NCBI GenBank assembly: GCA_032615215.1
Contig: CP128433.1
Span: 3,245,501 to 3,309,500, forward strand
DNA length: 64,000 bases
Origin: Microbulbifer sp. MKSA007
Lineage (GTDB): Bacteria; Pseudomonadota; Gammaproteobacteria; Pseudomonadales; Cellvibrionaceae
Reading direction: 5' to 3'
In this document: piece after piece, positions 27,757-37,151 of the stretch
Layout: the number at the start of each line of letters is the position of its first letter
How positions within the stretch are numbered: the first letter of the stretch is position 1
Position numbers and translations under genes: made by a program
The notes under the pieces: model-generated
Database searches by the model: none
What the model was told of the DNA's origin: nothing
Seen by the model: the letters and a program-made list of their open reading frames with translations, nothing else

Positions 27757-28844
27757 ATGGCACTGTACCGCGTTAATACTGACGACTACCCACAACAGCT
27801 TCAAAACAAGGCCGAGCGCCTGCAAGAGGCTTACAGCAAGTTCACTGACCTGGAGCCGGAACTTTTCCCCTCCCCACCCATTCACTACCGTCTGCGCGCC
27901 GAATTCAAGGTGTGGCATGAGGGAGGTGTAGCCAATTACGCCATGTACCGCCAGGGTGAGTACAAGAAGCCCTTTATCATCGATGAGTTTACCGTCGGCT
28001 CTGAGCTGATGAACCAGTTGATGCCGAAGGTGCTGGCTGCTGTCAATAATAGCGAAGTCCTACGCAAACGCCTGTTCTCCGCCGAGTTTCTTACCACGCT
28101 GAATGGTGATGCGCTGATTACGCTGATCTACCACAAGAAACTGGATGAGACCTGGGAGCAGGAAGCCAAAGCACTCCAGGCACAGCTGGGATTCCCGATT
28201 TTGGGGCGCTCACGCAAGCAAAAAGTGGTTTTGGAACGTGACTTCGTTACCGAAAAACTGGATATCGATGGGAAAACTTACCAGTACAAACAGGTAGAAG
28301 GCAGCTTTACCCAACCCAATGGAGAGATCTGTCGTTCCATGATCCAGTGGGCGAGAAGTGCCTGCGGAGACAGTGATAGCGATCTGCTGGAGCTCTACTG
28401 TGGCAACGGCAATTTCACCATCCCGCTCAGCGAAAAATTCCGCAAGGTCCTGGCCACTGAAATCTCCAAGGTATCGGTAAATTCGGCCCAGGAGAATATC
28501 GCCAACAACCAGATCACCAATCTGGATATCGTACGCCTATCCAGTGAAGAGTTTACCCAGGCCATCGATAAGGTACGCCCCTTTCGCCGCCTTAAGGATA
28601 TAGATCTGGATAGCTACGACTTCTCCACCGTCCTGGTTGATCCCCCCGAGCGGGTTTGGATGAAGACACCTGTGCGATGGTCGCCCGCTTCCCGAGAATC
28701 CTGTATATCTCCTGCAATCCGGAAACCCAATTGGAAAACCTGGAGTCGCTGACCAAAACCCATCGCATCGAGCGCTTCGCGCTCTTCGATCAGTTCCCCT
28801 ATACCGACCATACTGAAACAGGTTTATTGTTGGTGAAGAAGTAA
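27757..28844 (+). CDS. trmA: tRNA (uracil-5-)-methyltransferase TrmA, frameshifted
   Basis: Very close in outline to E. coli TrmA: 'HYRLRAEFKVWHEGG', 'LLELYCGNGNFTIPLSEKF' (SAM binding), 'VLVDPP', 'RILYISCNPETQLENL' (catalytic Cys region) and 'FALFDQFPYTDHTETGLLL'. It makes 5-methyluridine at tRNA position 54. The frame breaks at six C (28642-28647); seven C would read VDPPRAGLDEDTCAMVARF, the expected sequence, and give 362 residues against 366 in E. coli. A sequencing deletion is the simplest explanation. If real, the protein would lose its catalytic cysteine. Start ATG 27757. Confidence 0.9.
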
Positions 28845-28924
28845 TCGCTTCCGTTATTCCCCTACACCACCCCGGCGTGCTATTATTTCGGCGCGCTGGG
28901 AGCTTCTAAATAAGCTGCTCCCCA

Positions 28925-29218
28925 TTAAGCGAATCTGCGATCCAAATTCAAGGCACCACAGCCCCGGCAGTGTTTTATAAACGCCTCTTCTATGCCCAGG
29001 GGCTCCTGGCAGCAAAAACAGTATCCCACTCTCATAGTCAAATGATTAGCAAAATTTTTGCTGTAGAGCATGGGCAGCTTAAGTTCCCTTCTCAGCGCCT
29101 TTACTAAGCTTGCAGTAATGCGCCCCTCAGGAAAATCCCGTGCTATTCCTTGAATGTTCGACAGAGTCTTAGCAGAAAACTCCCAAACTTCACCACAGTG
29201 GTCACAGGAAATTATCAT
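28925..29218 (-). CDS. small zinc-ribbon-like hypothetical protein
   Basis: 97 residues from ATG 29218 (GGAG about 12 bases upstream). Cysteine pairs 'SCDHCGEVWEF', 'GYCFCCQEPLG' and 'HCRGCGALNLDRRF' suggest two zinc knuckles. Not a family I recognise. It lies 33 bases after the SDR gene on the same strand and may be cotranscribed. Confidence 0.7.
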   Translation of the reverse strand: MIISCDHCGEVWEFSAKTLSNIQGIARDFPEGRITASLVKALRRELKLPMLYSKNFANHLTMRVGYCFCCQEPLGIEEAFIKHCRGCGALNLDRRFA

Positions 29219-29251
29219 TTTCCAATTTACTCCGCCTTTCCAAAGATACAA

Positions 29252-30088
29252 TTATTTTAGTCCCAAAGGCTGAAGTATTTTTTCCATCTGTTTAAAGGAA
29301 AGGCGACACAGCAAAGAGGGAAACAATCTTTCCAGCCACCACAGCAACTTAAGTTTTGCTGGCACAACAATAATTTCTTTGTTCTTTGCTATTTGAGACA
29401 AAGCCTTTTCTGCAAAAGCACTAGCAGATATTGGCCCCAGAGGCTCGAACATTTCTGCCTGCTGTTGAGGAGGAATGGGGGTTGGCATCCGCCCATTGAC
29501 GCCACCTCCCTGCAAAATCGGCGTTGATACTGCCCCGGGACACAAAACACTCACTCGAACACCGCAGGACTCAGCTTCAGGGCGAATAGCCTTTGATATT
29601 GTCACCACAGCACTCTTGGAGGCTGAGTAGGCGGCCATTGCTGGCGACGGAACTAAAGCCGCCATTGAGGCAGTATTGATAATATGGCCAGAGCCTTGAC
29701 GCTTCATAACCTGGAAACCACATTGGAGCCCATGAATAACGCCAAACAAATTGATATCAATCGCCACTTTCCAATCTTCAAGATTATGATCGGAAAAATA
29801 TCCACCCACCCCTATACCAGCATTGTTAAAAAGGAAATCTAACGGAGATATTTCACTAATGACCTGAAAAAATTGATCAAAGTTACGAACATCCAAGTGA
29901 ACAAACGATGCTCTCCCACCGGACTCCTGTATTTGGCTGACAACCTGCGTAGCGAGGTCCTGCTGGATATCCGCGATAATGGCTTGAGCCCCAAGTGCTG
30001 CCAGTCGACAGGCCAAGGCCGCACCAATTCCAGAAGCACCACCGGTAATCAGTGCCGTCTTGCCACTGAAGTAAGATACCTGATCCAT
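29252..30088 (-). CDS. short-chain dehydrogenase/reductase (SDR)
   Basis: 278 residues. Cofactor motif 'ALITGGASGIGAALACRLAA' (TGxxxGIG), 'LDFLFNNAGIGVGGYF' (NNAG), active site 'NTASMAALVPSPAMAAYSASKSA' read as Ser and YxxxK with the serine at 'INTAS'. Classical SDR of the type acting on alcohols, lipids or steroids; acidic residue after the second beta strand ('IIADIQQD') favours NAD. Divergent from the thiamine riboswitch operon. Confidence 0.9.
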   Translation of the reverse strand: MDQVSYFSGKTALITGGASGIGAALACRLAALGAQAIIADIQQDLATQVVSQIQESGGRASFVHLDVRNFDQFFQVISEISPLDFLFNNAGIGVGGYFSDHNLEDWKVAIDINLFGVIHGLQCGFQVMKRQGSGHIINTASMAALVPSPAMAAYSASKSAVVTISKAIRPEAESCGVRVSVLCPGAVSTPILQGGGVNGRMPTPIPPQQQAEMFEPLGPISASAFAEKALSQIAKNKEIIVVPAKLKLLWWLERLFPSLLCRLSFKQMEKILQPLGLK

Positions 30089-30154
30089 AAGCGCTTTCCC
30101 TTCCTTGCTTTTACCACTTTATATCCCAGTTTCTGCTATCATCGCGCCCGCAAA

Positions 30155-30255
30155 ACCTAAGGGGTGGCCTTGCCTGAGATGTCCGGGGATCAAATTGGTC
30201 TGTCGCGACAAACCCTTGAACCTGATCCGGTTAATACCGGCGTAGGAATAGGTAG
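30155..30255 (+). promoter_or_regulatory. TPP riboswitch (THI element)
   Basis: Contains the conserved parts of the THI box: GGGGTGG, CCTGAGATG, then ACCCTTGAACCTGATCCGG and TTAATACCGGCGTAGGAA. The aptamer ends 65 bases before the ATG of the TonB receptor at 30321, so it should control the receptor and the following salvage genes. TPP binding normally turns expression off. Confidence 0.95.
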
Positions 30256-30320
30256 ACAAAGCAAAACCTCCCCACGTCGCACTCCGGGTCTCTTTCACTG
30301 CCGTTATTCGAGAGAGAACC

Positions 30321-32462
30321 ATGAAAAAACAGTTTCCCACCCACCCTATTGCCTGGTCTGTCAGCCTTGCCAGCAGCCTGTTCGCCGGTATCGCCACCGC
30401 CAATACCGCAGAGACTGGGCTTGAGGAAGTGGTGGTTACGGCACAGCTACGGGAAACCAACCTTTTGGAGCTTCCTTCCAGTGTTACCGTACTGGATGAA
30501 AGCGCGATCGATGCGCGGGGCGCGGCCAATCTGGACCAGCTTTTGAACATGGCGCCCAATGTGAATTTTTCGTCTGGCGCCTCCAGGGGACGATTTGTAC
30601 AGATTCGCGGCATTGGTGAGCGCAGCCAGTTTATCGATCCAGTAAACCCCTCTGTTGGCCTGATCATAGACGGTATCGACTTTACTGGCCTGGGGCTCGC
30701 AGCCAGCACCCTGGATATCGATCAAGTGGAAATCCTGCGGGGCCCACAAGGCACAGTGTACGGCGCTAATGCCCTGGCCGGCCTGATCAACATGACCAGT
30801 GCAGCGCCCACCAGTGAGTCGACCACCAAGGTGTCCGCCGAGCTAAGTGAGTACAATGGACAGAGTCTGTCCGCGGCTACCAGTGGTTCTTTGAGCGATG
30901 CTCTTGGCTATCGATTGGCTGCCAGCAAACGCAAATCCGACGGCTATACCGAGAATGTGTACCTCAACCGCGATGACACCAGCAATATTGATGAGTCTGT
31001 ACTGCGCGGTAAGCTGGCCTACTTCCCGTCCGACGATTTAAAGCTGGGCGTTACCCTCTTCTATATCGACGTTGATAACGGCTACGATGCTTTCTCTCTC
31101 TATAACACTCGCGAAACCCAATCTGACCAGCCCGGCTGGGATCGCCAGGAAACATTTGCCGGCGCATTGACTGCTCAATGGTCTGGCAACGAGAACTTTA
31201 CCCTAGAAGGCACTCTCAGCCTCGCCGATTCAGATACAGAATATGGCTACGATGAGGATTGGAGCTATGTCGGCTTTCATTCCTGGGAATACAGCTCCAC
31301 GGATAATTACCAGCGCGATAAAGACAATATCAGCATTGACCTTCGCGCACTCTCTACCGAAGAGTCCAAGTTATTCTGGGATCGCAGCCACTGGGTTGTA
31401 GGCCTTTATGGCCGCACGGAGCGGGAGGACCTTAATCGCAACCAGAGCTTCCGCAGCACTTTTGATACTGAAAACTCTGCCATCTACGGCCAGCTCTCTA
31501 CGGAAATCACCCCTGCGATCAACTTGATCACCGGTCTGAGACTGGAAAGACGCGAAGCCGATTACTCAGATTCCTATAACATCGATGCAGATAATGGAGA
31601 AAACCTGTGGGGCGGCAATATCTCGCTGCAATACCATTACACCGACAACACCTTGCTCTACGCTACGATTTCCCGGGGCTATAAAGCCGGCGGTGTAAAC
31701 GGCAGAATCATCTCAGAATCAATAAGCAACACTGAGATCAACAGTGACATGTTCGAGTTCGATACCGAACATATGCTCAACTATGAATTAGGTATTAAGG
31801 GCAGCTGGCTGGAGAATCGTTTGCAAGCCCAGGTTGCGGCTTTCTACCAGGATCGAGATGACGTTCAGGCCAAGGTTTCTATCTTTAACCCTGCCGACTA
31901 CTCATTTAGTGACTACCTTGCCAATGCTGCCGGCGGAAGCACTACTGGTCTTGAGGTGGAACTGAACTATCAGGCTACCGACGCCCTGCGCTTTTTCGCC
32001 TCTGCTGGCTGGCTGAATGCAGAATTTAAAGACTACGAAAGCAGTTCCCATGTCGATGCCCGCGATGACTACGCAGGAACAGTGTTGGCTGCGGTTGATC
32101 TGGATGGCCGCGATATCGCTCACGCCCCCAACTACCAGTTCTTCACCGGTACAGAAATCGATCTGCTTCCCAACCTGATCTTGCGATTGGAGCTCGAGGG
32201 TAAAGACGAATTCTACTTCTCAAACAGCCACGACGAAAAATCCACAGCCTACGAACTGGTCAATGCTCGCCTGACCTACCAGGGAGATAACTGGGATGTT
32301 GCCCTGTGGGGAAGAAACCTGACTGACGAAGATTACTATGTGCGCGGGTTTTACTTCAGTAACCAATATGGCAACAACCCGGCCAATGGCTACGCAGCCG
32401 AGCCCTACTATCAGTATGGTGAGCCCCGAATTGCCGGGGTAACAGGCACCTACACCTTCTAA
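30321..32462 (+). CDS. TonB-dependent receptor, probable thiamine uptake
   Basis: 713 residues: signal peptide ending near 'FAGIATANTA', TonB box 'LEEVVVTAQ', plug domain ('VEILRGPQGTVYGANALAGL'), then a 22-strand-type barrel ending 'RIAGVTGTYTF' with the terminal Phe needed for BAM insertion. Such receptors import scarce nutrients across the outer membrane with energy from TonB-ExbBD. The TPP riboswitch upstream and the transport and kinase genes behind it point to thiamine or its phosphates or degradation products as ligand; this is inference from context. Confidence 0.92.
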   Translation: MKKQFPTHPIAWSVSLASSLFAGIATANTAETGLEEVVVTAQLRETNLLELPSSVTVLDESAIDARGAANLDQLLNMAPNVNFSSGASRGRFVQIRGIGERSQFIDPVNPSVGLIIDGIDFTGLGLAASTLDIDQVEILRGPQGTVYGANALAGLINMTSAAPTSESTTKVSAELSEYNGQSLSAATSGSLSDALGYRLAASKRKSDGYTENVYLNRDDTSNIDESVLRGKLAYFPSDDLKLGVTLFYIDVDNGYDAFSLYNTRETQSDQPGWDRQETFAGALTAQWSGNENFTLEGTLSLADSDTEYGYDEDWSYVGFHSWEYSSTDNYQRDKDNISIDLRALSTEESKLFWDRSHWVVGLYGRTEREDLNRNQSFRSTFDTENSAIYGQLSTEITPAINLITGLRLERREADYSDSYNIDADNGENLWGGNISLQYHYTDNTLLYATISRGYKAGGVNGRIISESISNTEINSDMFEFDTEHMLNYELGIKGSWLENRLQAQVAAFYQDRDDVQAKVSIFNPADYSFSDYLANAAGGSTTGLEVELNYQATDALRFFASAGWLNAEFKDYESSSHVDARDDYAGTVLAAVDLDGRDIAHAPNYQFFTGTEIDLLPNLILRLELEGKDEFYFSNSHDEKSTAYELVNARLTYQGDNWDVALWGRNLTDEDYYVRGFYFSNQYGNNPANGYAAEPYYQYGEPRIAGVTGTYTF

Positions 32463-32522
32463 TCACTCAGTGACTTTGGGGCAGCGCTTCGCTGCTCCAG
32501 AATCTCTATCAAGCGGGAAATT

Positions 32523-32786
32523 ATGCAGCTCTCTGTCGAAATCAGTATGTATCCGTTAAAGGACGAGTACATCCCGGCTATTCAAGCGTTTATCGCACAG
32601 TTAAACAGCCACCCAGAACTCAAGGTAATCACCAATACAATGAGTACTCAGGTGTTTGGCGATTACGATCTGTTGATGGATGTGCTCAAGTTGGAAATGC
32701 GAAAATCCTACGAACAGTTTGGCCGCGCCATTTTTGTATGCAAGTTTATCGACGGCGACCTGGCCCCGGGAGAAGCGCATGTTTGA
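32523..32786 (+). CDS. thiamine-binding YkoF/MTH1187-like protein
   Basis: 87 residues, 'LSVEISMYPLKDEYIPAIQA', 'VITNTMSTQVFGDYDLLMDV', a ferredoxin-like fold found in YkoF and the DUF77 group, which bind thiamine or hydroxymethylpyrimidine. It sits 60 bases after the TonB receptor gene, with an AAGCGGGAAATT leader. The stop overlaps the start of the next gene by 8 bases. Probably a cytoplasmic thiamine buffer or carrier. Confidence 0.82.
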   Translation: MQLSVEISMYPLKDEYIPAIQAFIAQLNSHPELKVITNTMSTQVFGDYDLLMDVLKLEMRKSYEQFGRAIFVCKFIDGDLAPGEAHV

Positions 32787-33429
32787 CCAGGATATCAGCA
32801 CCGCAATCAGCGCTTCGATTGCGGCCATGTCCCTCTGGGAAGTAGCCGCTGTAATACTGGCTCTGGCCTATTTGCTTCTAGCCATGAGGGAGAAAATCAG
32901 CTGCTGGTATGCCGCCTTTGTCAGTACGGCGATCTACCTGTTTCTGTTTTGGGATGTCAGCCTGTTAATGGAGTCTGCGCTACAGGTTTTCTATCTGCTG
33001 ATGGCAGTTTATGGCTGGTGGCAATGGCGAAATCACCGCAACCAGCAGGACGATTTAAAAATCCATCGCTGGAGCGGAAAAACCCACTCAATAGTTATTG
33101 GCGCTACCCTGATACTGACTTTACTAATCGGCTACCTGCTGGATCGCAACACCAGTGCCGCCCTCCCCTACCTAGATTCATTCACGACACTGGGGGCAAT
33201 TGTCACCACCTATATGGTCACCCGGAAGGTACTGGAGAACTGGCTTTACTGGATTGTCGTAGACGGTGCTTCAATCTATCTCTACCTGGACAGAGAACTC
33301 TACCTTACTGCCGTATTGTTTATGCTGTACCTGGTGCTGGTTGTGATTGGCTATTTCCAGTGGTTGGCCATTTTCCGAAAAGAGAAACAACAACCCGATA
33401 GCGCTCCTCAAACAATGGCAGCGGCATAG
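32779..33429 (+). CDS. pnuT: PnuC-family transporter, probable thiamine transporter PnuT
   Basis: 216 residues with about seven transmembrane helices. Signature 'WEVAAVILALAYLLLAMREK', 'CWYAAFVSTAIYLFLFWDVS' and 'QVFYLLMAVYGWWQWRNH' (PnuC WxxW region). PnuC relatives are facilitated diffusers for vitamins: PnuC for nicotinamide riboside, PnuT for thiamine. The riboswitch and neighbours favour PnuT. I use ATG 32779, overlapping the previous gene by 8 bases; earlier in-frame codons belong to that gene. Confidence 0.9.
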   Translation: MFDQDISTAISASIAAMSLWEVAAVILALAYLLLAMREKISCWYAAFVSTAIYLFLFWDVSLLMESALQVFYLLMAVYGWWQWRNHRNQQDDLKIHRWSGKTHSIVIGATLILTLLIGYLLDRNTSAALPYLDSFTTLGAIVTTYMVTRKVLENWLYWIVVDGASIYLYLDRELYLTAVLFMLYLVLVVIGYFQWLAIFRKEKQQPDSAPQTMAAA

Positions 33430-33441
33430 TGACCAACTGAT

Positions 33442-34323
33442 ATGAGCCAGGACTTGATCAACATCATCCCCAACGATTGGCATCATTGGAGCAAGGCCCG
33501 GCCCACGGTGGTCAGGGCCCTGGCTGGGGGGCTGACCAATAACGCCTTTCTGGTTGAGTCCGCTGATCAGCGGATGGTGCTGCGAATAAACTCCAGCATC
33601 AGTGATCAGCTCAATCTCGACAGGGCTGCTGAACAGCAGGCGCTGCAAGCTGCCACATATTCCGACAGCTGTGCCCCTTTGGTTTACTGTGACCCACATT
33701 ACCGATATTTGGTGACCCGCTATATTGAAGGCACTCCCTGGGATAAAAATGTCGCCCACAGTTTGGAAAAACTTGCCGATCTGCTGCGCCGTATACACGG
33801 TTCCCCTGCAATTGATGCCCAATTAAACATCGGTGAGAAAATCTCAAGTTACAGGCAGTTTATCGACAAGCGAGCCAGTTATTTCCACTTGCTCGACACA
33901 CTGCAAGAGAAACTTCCGCAATTAATTGATGCTGCTTATCGGATGGGCGACGAAATTTGCCTATGTCACAACGATCTAACGGTTGGCAACCTGATCTGGG
34001 CTCCCTCTGACAAGCTATACGCTATCGACTGGGAGTACGCGGCAATGGGGGATAAATTCTATGACCTCGCTGTTTTGGTAGAGGAACACAGCTTGAATCA
34101 GCGAGAGCAAAATAGTTTGCTGGAATGCTATCTTAATCGCACCGTGTCACCTGAGGACAATCAGCGTTTGGAGTTATGGCAGCTGATCTACGGTTACCTT
34201 TGTATTCTCTGGCACGGGGTACAATGGAGTAACCAAACCCAAAGGTCCCCGGAGCAAGGGAGATATATAGGGAAAAAAGCCCAGCAGTTATTGAAAGGCC
34301 TATCAGCTCACAGCCTCAGCTGA
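33442..34323 (+). CDS. aminoglycoside/choline kinase-like phosphotransferase, probable thiamine kinase
   Basis: 293 residues with the APH fold: 'LAGGLTNNAFLVESADQRMV' (glycine-rich loop), Brenner-type catalytic loop 'ICLCHNDLTVGNLIW' and metal-binding 'YAIDWEYAAMGDKFYDLAVL'. In a TPP-riboswitch operon behind a PnuT-like transporter this is most likely a ThiK-type kinase, trapping imported thiamine as thiamine phosphate. It follows pnuT by 12 bases. Choline kinase activity cannot be excluded by sequence alone. Confidence 0.85.
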   Translation: MSQDLINIIPNDWHHWSKARPTVVRALAGGLTNNAFLVESADQRMVLRINSSISDQLNLDRAAEQQALQAATYSDSCAPLVYCDPHYRYLVTRYIEGTPWDKNVAHSLEKLADLLRRIHGSPAIDAQLNIGEKISSYRQFIDKRASYFHLLDTLQEKLPQLIDAAYRMGDEICLCHNDLTVGNLIWAPSDKLYAIDWEYAAMGDKFYDLAVLVEEHSLNQREQNSLLECYLNRTVSPEDNQRLELWQLIYGYLCILWHGVQWSNQTQRSPEQGRYIGKKAQQLLKGLSAHSLS

Positions 34324-34488
34324 GTAATCCCTGCTAGAATAGGCCCAATCCCCAAGAAGCGACTTTCAGTCACTGCGGCGCAATCCAAGTTGCTTTCGAA
34401 GTTACTGTCGAAGTAATTCAACTAGGGCCCGACTCGGCTAAAATACCCCCCATTTTCACACCCCAAAAATAACCACAGAGGTACTCCT

Positions 34489-34956
34489 GTGATCAGATCA
34501 TTTTTTGCAATACTACTTACCTTGATCGCAATCAACGCACAAGCGGTAGAGAAACCCGAGGGTTTTAAAACGATAGATGGGCTGTTTGCTGCGCTTTCAA
34601 ACCTGGACCACCAGGCTATGCGAGACGGCGTCAGCGACGATTTTATACTCCTTGAGCACGGTGAAGTCTGGGATATTGAAGACCTTATCGCCGTAATGAA
34701 GCCCAATCCCTCAAAGCTGGAAAGAATCAACTACTTCAGCATTATCAAATTTGAAGAGCATGAGAACCTGCTGACCATCAATTACTGGACCAAGTCCATT
34801 TTTAAATCCGAGGATGGCAATAAAGAAGCGGTGTGGTTGGAAAGCGCCGTTGTTAAGAAAATCGATGGCAAGTGGCTAGTAGCCCAATTGCACTCAACCC
34901 GCCTGCCCGCAGAGAAATTCCCCAAAGACGTCCAGTTTGAGCAGCAAGTTCTATAA
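34489..34956 (+). CDS. secreted NTF2/DUF4440-like protein
   Basis: 155 residues. Signal peptide 'IRSFFAILLTLIAINAQA' then a cone-shaped NTF2-like domain: 'LFAALSNLDHQAMRDGVSDD', 'VVKKIDGKWLVAQLHSTRLP'. GTG start at 34489 with AGAGGTACTCCT upstream. Probably periplasmic. Function not known; the fold is used for many small enzymes and binding proteins. Closed by a strong hairpin. Confidence 0.78.
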   Translation: MIRSFFAILLTLIAINAQAVEKPEGFKTIDGLFAALSNLDHQAMRDGVSDDFILLEHGEVWDIEDLIAVMKPNPSKLERINYFSIIKFEEHENLLTINYWTKSIFKSEDGNKEAVWLESAVVKKIDGKWLVAQLHSTRLPAEKFPKDVQFEQQVL

Positions 34957-34966
34957 TAAAGTGCCT

Positions 34967-34994
34967 TACAGGCCCTGATCGCACAGGGCCTGTA
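34967..34994 (+). terminator. hairpin terminator
   Basis: Perfect 11-bp stem TACAGGCCCTG / CAGGGCCTGTA, six-base loop, followed by TCCATTTG. It lies 10 bases after the NTF2-like gene. Confidence 0.78.
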
Positions 34995-35110
34995 TCCATT
35001 TGATCGCTCTCAGCCCCCCCAACTGGAACAACTACCGGATTTCAAAGCTTCCAAGTGCTAGTATGTGACTCTAAATCACATATTAGTCTCCAGTTCTACA
35101 GGGCCACTCA

Positions 35111-35554
35111 ATGAAGCTTAAAGTTTACCTCTCCGGCGAAATCCACTCCGATTGGCGTGCGCAAATTATCGAAGGTTGCCAAAAAGAAGGGCTGGATATC
35201 TCCTTCTCTTCCGCAGTCACCAACCACGATGCCAGCGATGCCGCTGGTGATGGCCTGGGTGAGGAGCAGAACGCTTTCTGGAGGGATCACAAATCTGCCA
35301 AAGTTAACGCAATCCGAATCAAGCACCTGATTAAAAACTGTGATTTGGCGGTGATTCGATTTGGCGAGAAATACAAACAATGGAACGCCGCATTTGATGC
35401 CGGCTTTTGTGCAGCCTTAGGCAAGTCCTATATCACACTTCACGATGAATCCTTGGTGCACGCACTCAAGGAAGTGGACGGTGCCGCCCAGGCCTGGGCA
35501 CAGACTCCCGCACAGGTTGTCGATATCCTGAAGTACTTAACCACTCAGGCCTAA
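35111..35554 (+). CDS. ytoQ: YtoQ family protein
   Basis: 147 residues beginning 'MKLKVYLSGEIHSDWRAQII' with 'VTNHDASDAAGDGLGEEQNA' and 'FGEKYKQWNAAFDAGFCAAL', as in YtoQ proteins and the wider nucleoside 2-deoxyribosyltransferase-like fold. Cytoplasmic. The biochemical function of YtoQ is not established. Single gene with its own promoter region behind the terminator at 34967. Confidence 0.88.
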   Translation: MKLKVYLSGEIHSDWRAQIIEGCQKEGLDISFSSAVTNHDASDAAGDGLGEEQNAFWRDHKSAKVNAIRIKHLIKNCDLAVIRFGEKYKQWNAAFDAGFCAALGKSYITLHDESLVHALKEVDGAAQAWAQTPAQVVDILKYLTTQA

Positions 35555-35621
35555 AGAGCTTCTGGATAGCAAGCCGGCAGGCATCTACTGACAAAACTGC
35601 ACAATCAATAGGTGCTGCCAG

Positions 35622-35921
35622 CTAAAAGCCGTAATTAAGGACACCGGCATAGTTCGGCCGAGAGGCTGCCTCTGCTGATGGGTTGTGCACTAGCTCGCCG
35701 CTACGATTGATCGCATAGATTTCTGCACCGCAGTGCTTGCAGAATGCCTTCTCCCGTAAAGCCCCCTCTTTAAAGTGGTATTTGCGCAGTGACTTTTCAG
35801 GATCGCTGATATGGATAGCGACTTCAGTATCAGCGTGCCCCCTTTGGCCCGCTGGTACAAACAGGGCATCTATAAGCTTGTTGAAATGAATCGCTCCACA
35901 ATGACAAGTTAACGGATTCAT
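35622..35921 (-). CDS. GFA/CENP-V-domain protein, short form
   Basis: 99 residues with zinc ligands in 'LTCHCGAIHFN' and 'AFCKHCGAEIYAINRSG', the hallmarks of glutathione-dependent formaldehyde-activating enzyme-like domains, and 'EKSLRKYHFKEGALREKAFC'. The usual family length is 120-150; the middle CxxC loop is missing here ('LIDALFVPAGQRGHADTEVA'), so one zinc site may be lost. Divergent from the LysR gene at 36028. Enzymatic role doubtful. Confidence 0.78.
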   Translation of the reverse strand: MNPLTCHCGAIHFNKLIDALFVPAGQRGHADTEVAIHISDPEKSLRKYHFKEGALREKAFCKHCGAEIYAINRSGELVHNPSAEAASRPNYAGVLNYGF

Positions 35922-36027
35922 AGCCTTATCTCCCTGGTCGATTAGTATGGGGAAGCAGTTTACTATTTACTTTAATTTAACAAAGGGGATATATTGAAAA
36001 GATCTTTTAGCTTTAAGGAAACAGTCT

Positions 36028-36939
36028 GTGCGCAGAGAGTACGACAAATACCACTTGATCAACGTTTTTTGCAGTGTTGTTGATCACGGTTCCTTAAGCA
36101 AAGCTGCCAAGCACTTGGGCCTGTCTACGCCCACCGTAAGCAAGACTCTCGCCCAACTTGAACAGGCCCTTGGCCAGGTATTACTCAATCGCACCACCCG
36201 GGCAATCGCTGTCACAGACGCCGGAAGGATTGCTTACCAGAAAGGGCAAAAAATAATCAGCTCATTCACCGAGCTGGAAGACCAGATTGCAGAGGCGGCA
36301 ACGCTCACCCGAGGAAAATTAAAAATCACTTTTCCGGAAACCCTCGGCTTAAAAGTATTCAGTCATATCTGCAATGATTTCCAGAAAGCATTCCCCGATT
36401 TCAGCTTGGAGCTTATCTTCAGCCCCTATCACCTGGATTTAATCGAGGACGATATCGACATTGCTTTTCGCGTCTGGGAAACCCTGCCCGATTGCCAGTT
36501 TTACGCCCAGCCCCTATTTAGTATCCGCCCTATTTTTATTGCCGCACCGACCTATCTGGAAGAACACGGCTGCCCCAAATCCATTGCCGAGCTCAGCCAA
36601 CACAACATCATGCTAACCCGCCTTGACGGCCTGGAAGATGGCTGGTCAATTGATGGGAAGTTCTATCAATTCAATGGAAATTTAATATCTAACAAAACTT
36701 TCCATACCCGAGCAGCCGCATTAAACGGGAATGGCATTGCCAAGCTTCCCTCCTATTTTTGCCAACGGGACATCAAAAAGGGGCGACTGGTAGAGGTACT
36801 CCCTGACCTGGAGCGAAAAGATAAAACTGTAGGTGCTATCTATAAAGTAAAGCGAAAAGATTCAAAGAAAATTGACGTGTTTTTGAACTTTGCACAAGAG
36901 CGCTTGCAGGAGTATGACTTTAGCCTGTTTGATGAGTGA
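36028..36939 (+). CDS. LysR-family transcriptional regulator
   Basis: 303 residues. N-terminal winged HTH 'FCSVVDHGSLSKAAKHLGLS' and 'TPTVSKTLAQLEQALGQVLL', then the substrate-binding domain starting 'RGKLKITFPETLGLKVFSHI'. The layout is of the CrgA/AaeR-like subgroup. The start (GTG... at 36028) has AAGGAAAC upstream. It is divergent from the GFA-domain gene, which it may control. Confidence 0.9.
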   Translation: MRREYDKYHLINVFCSVVDHGSLSKAAKHLGLSTPTVSKTLAQLEQALGQVLLNRTTRAIAVTDAGRIAYQKGQKIISSFTELEDQIAEAATLTRGKLKITFPETLGLKVFSHICNDFQKAFPDFSLELIFSPYHLDLIEDDIDIAFRVWETLPDCQFYAQPLFSIRPIFIAAPTYLEEHGCPKSIAELSQHNIMLTRLDGLEDGWSIDGKFYQFNGNLISNKTFHTRAAALNGNGIAKLPSYFCQRDIKKGRLVEVLPDLERKDKTVGAIYKVKRKDSKKIDVFLNFAQERLQEYDFSLFDE

Positions 36940-37151
36940 GAATGTGCCGCTAAAGAACTCTGCAGCGATTAGAGATCCTCTGTGAAACACTCAGCTGTTT
37001 AGCACCACAATAGGTGGTACCATAGAACAATAATAAGCGGCTTGCTACTGGGGCTGAAGAGAGTGAAAACAATACTCTCGAAATACACTGTAGATACATC
37101 CCCTCTCCTTTATTGGTAAAGCCGCACAACAGTCATACATTGGAGATTGAA

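Noticed and set aside
30119..30709. 196-codon frame on the minus strand across the riboswitch and receptor start
   Set aside because: Antisense shadow of the TonB receptor and riboswitch; no ribosome site, and the riboswitch and plus-strand signal peptide explain the sequence.
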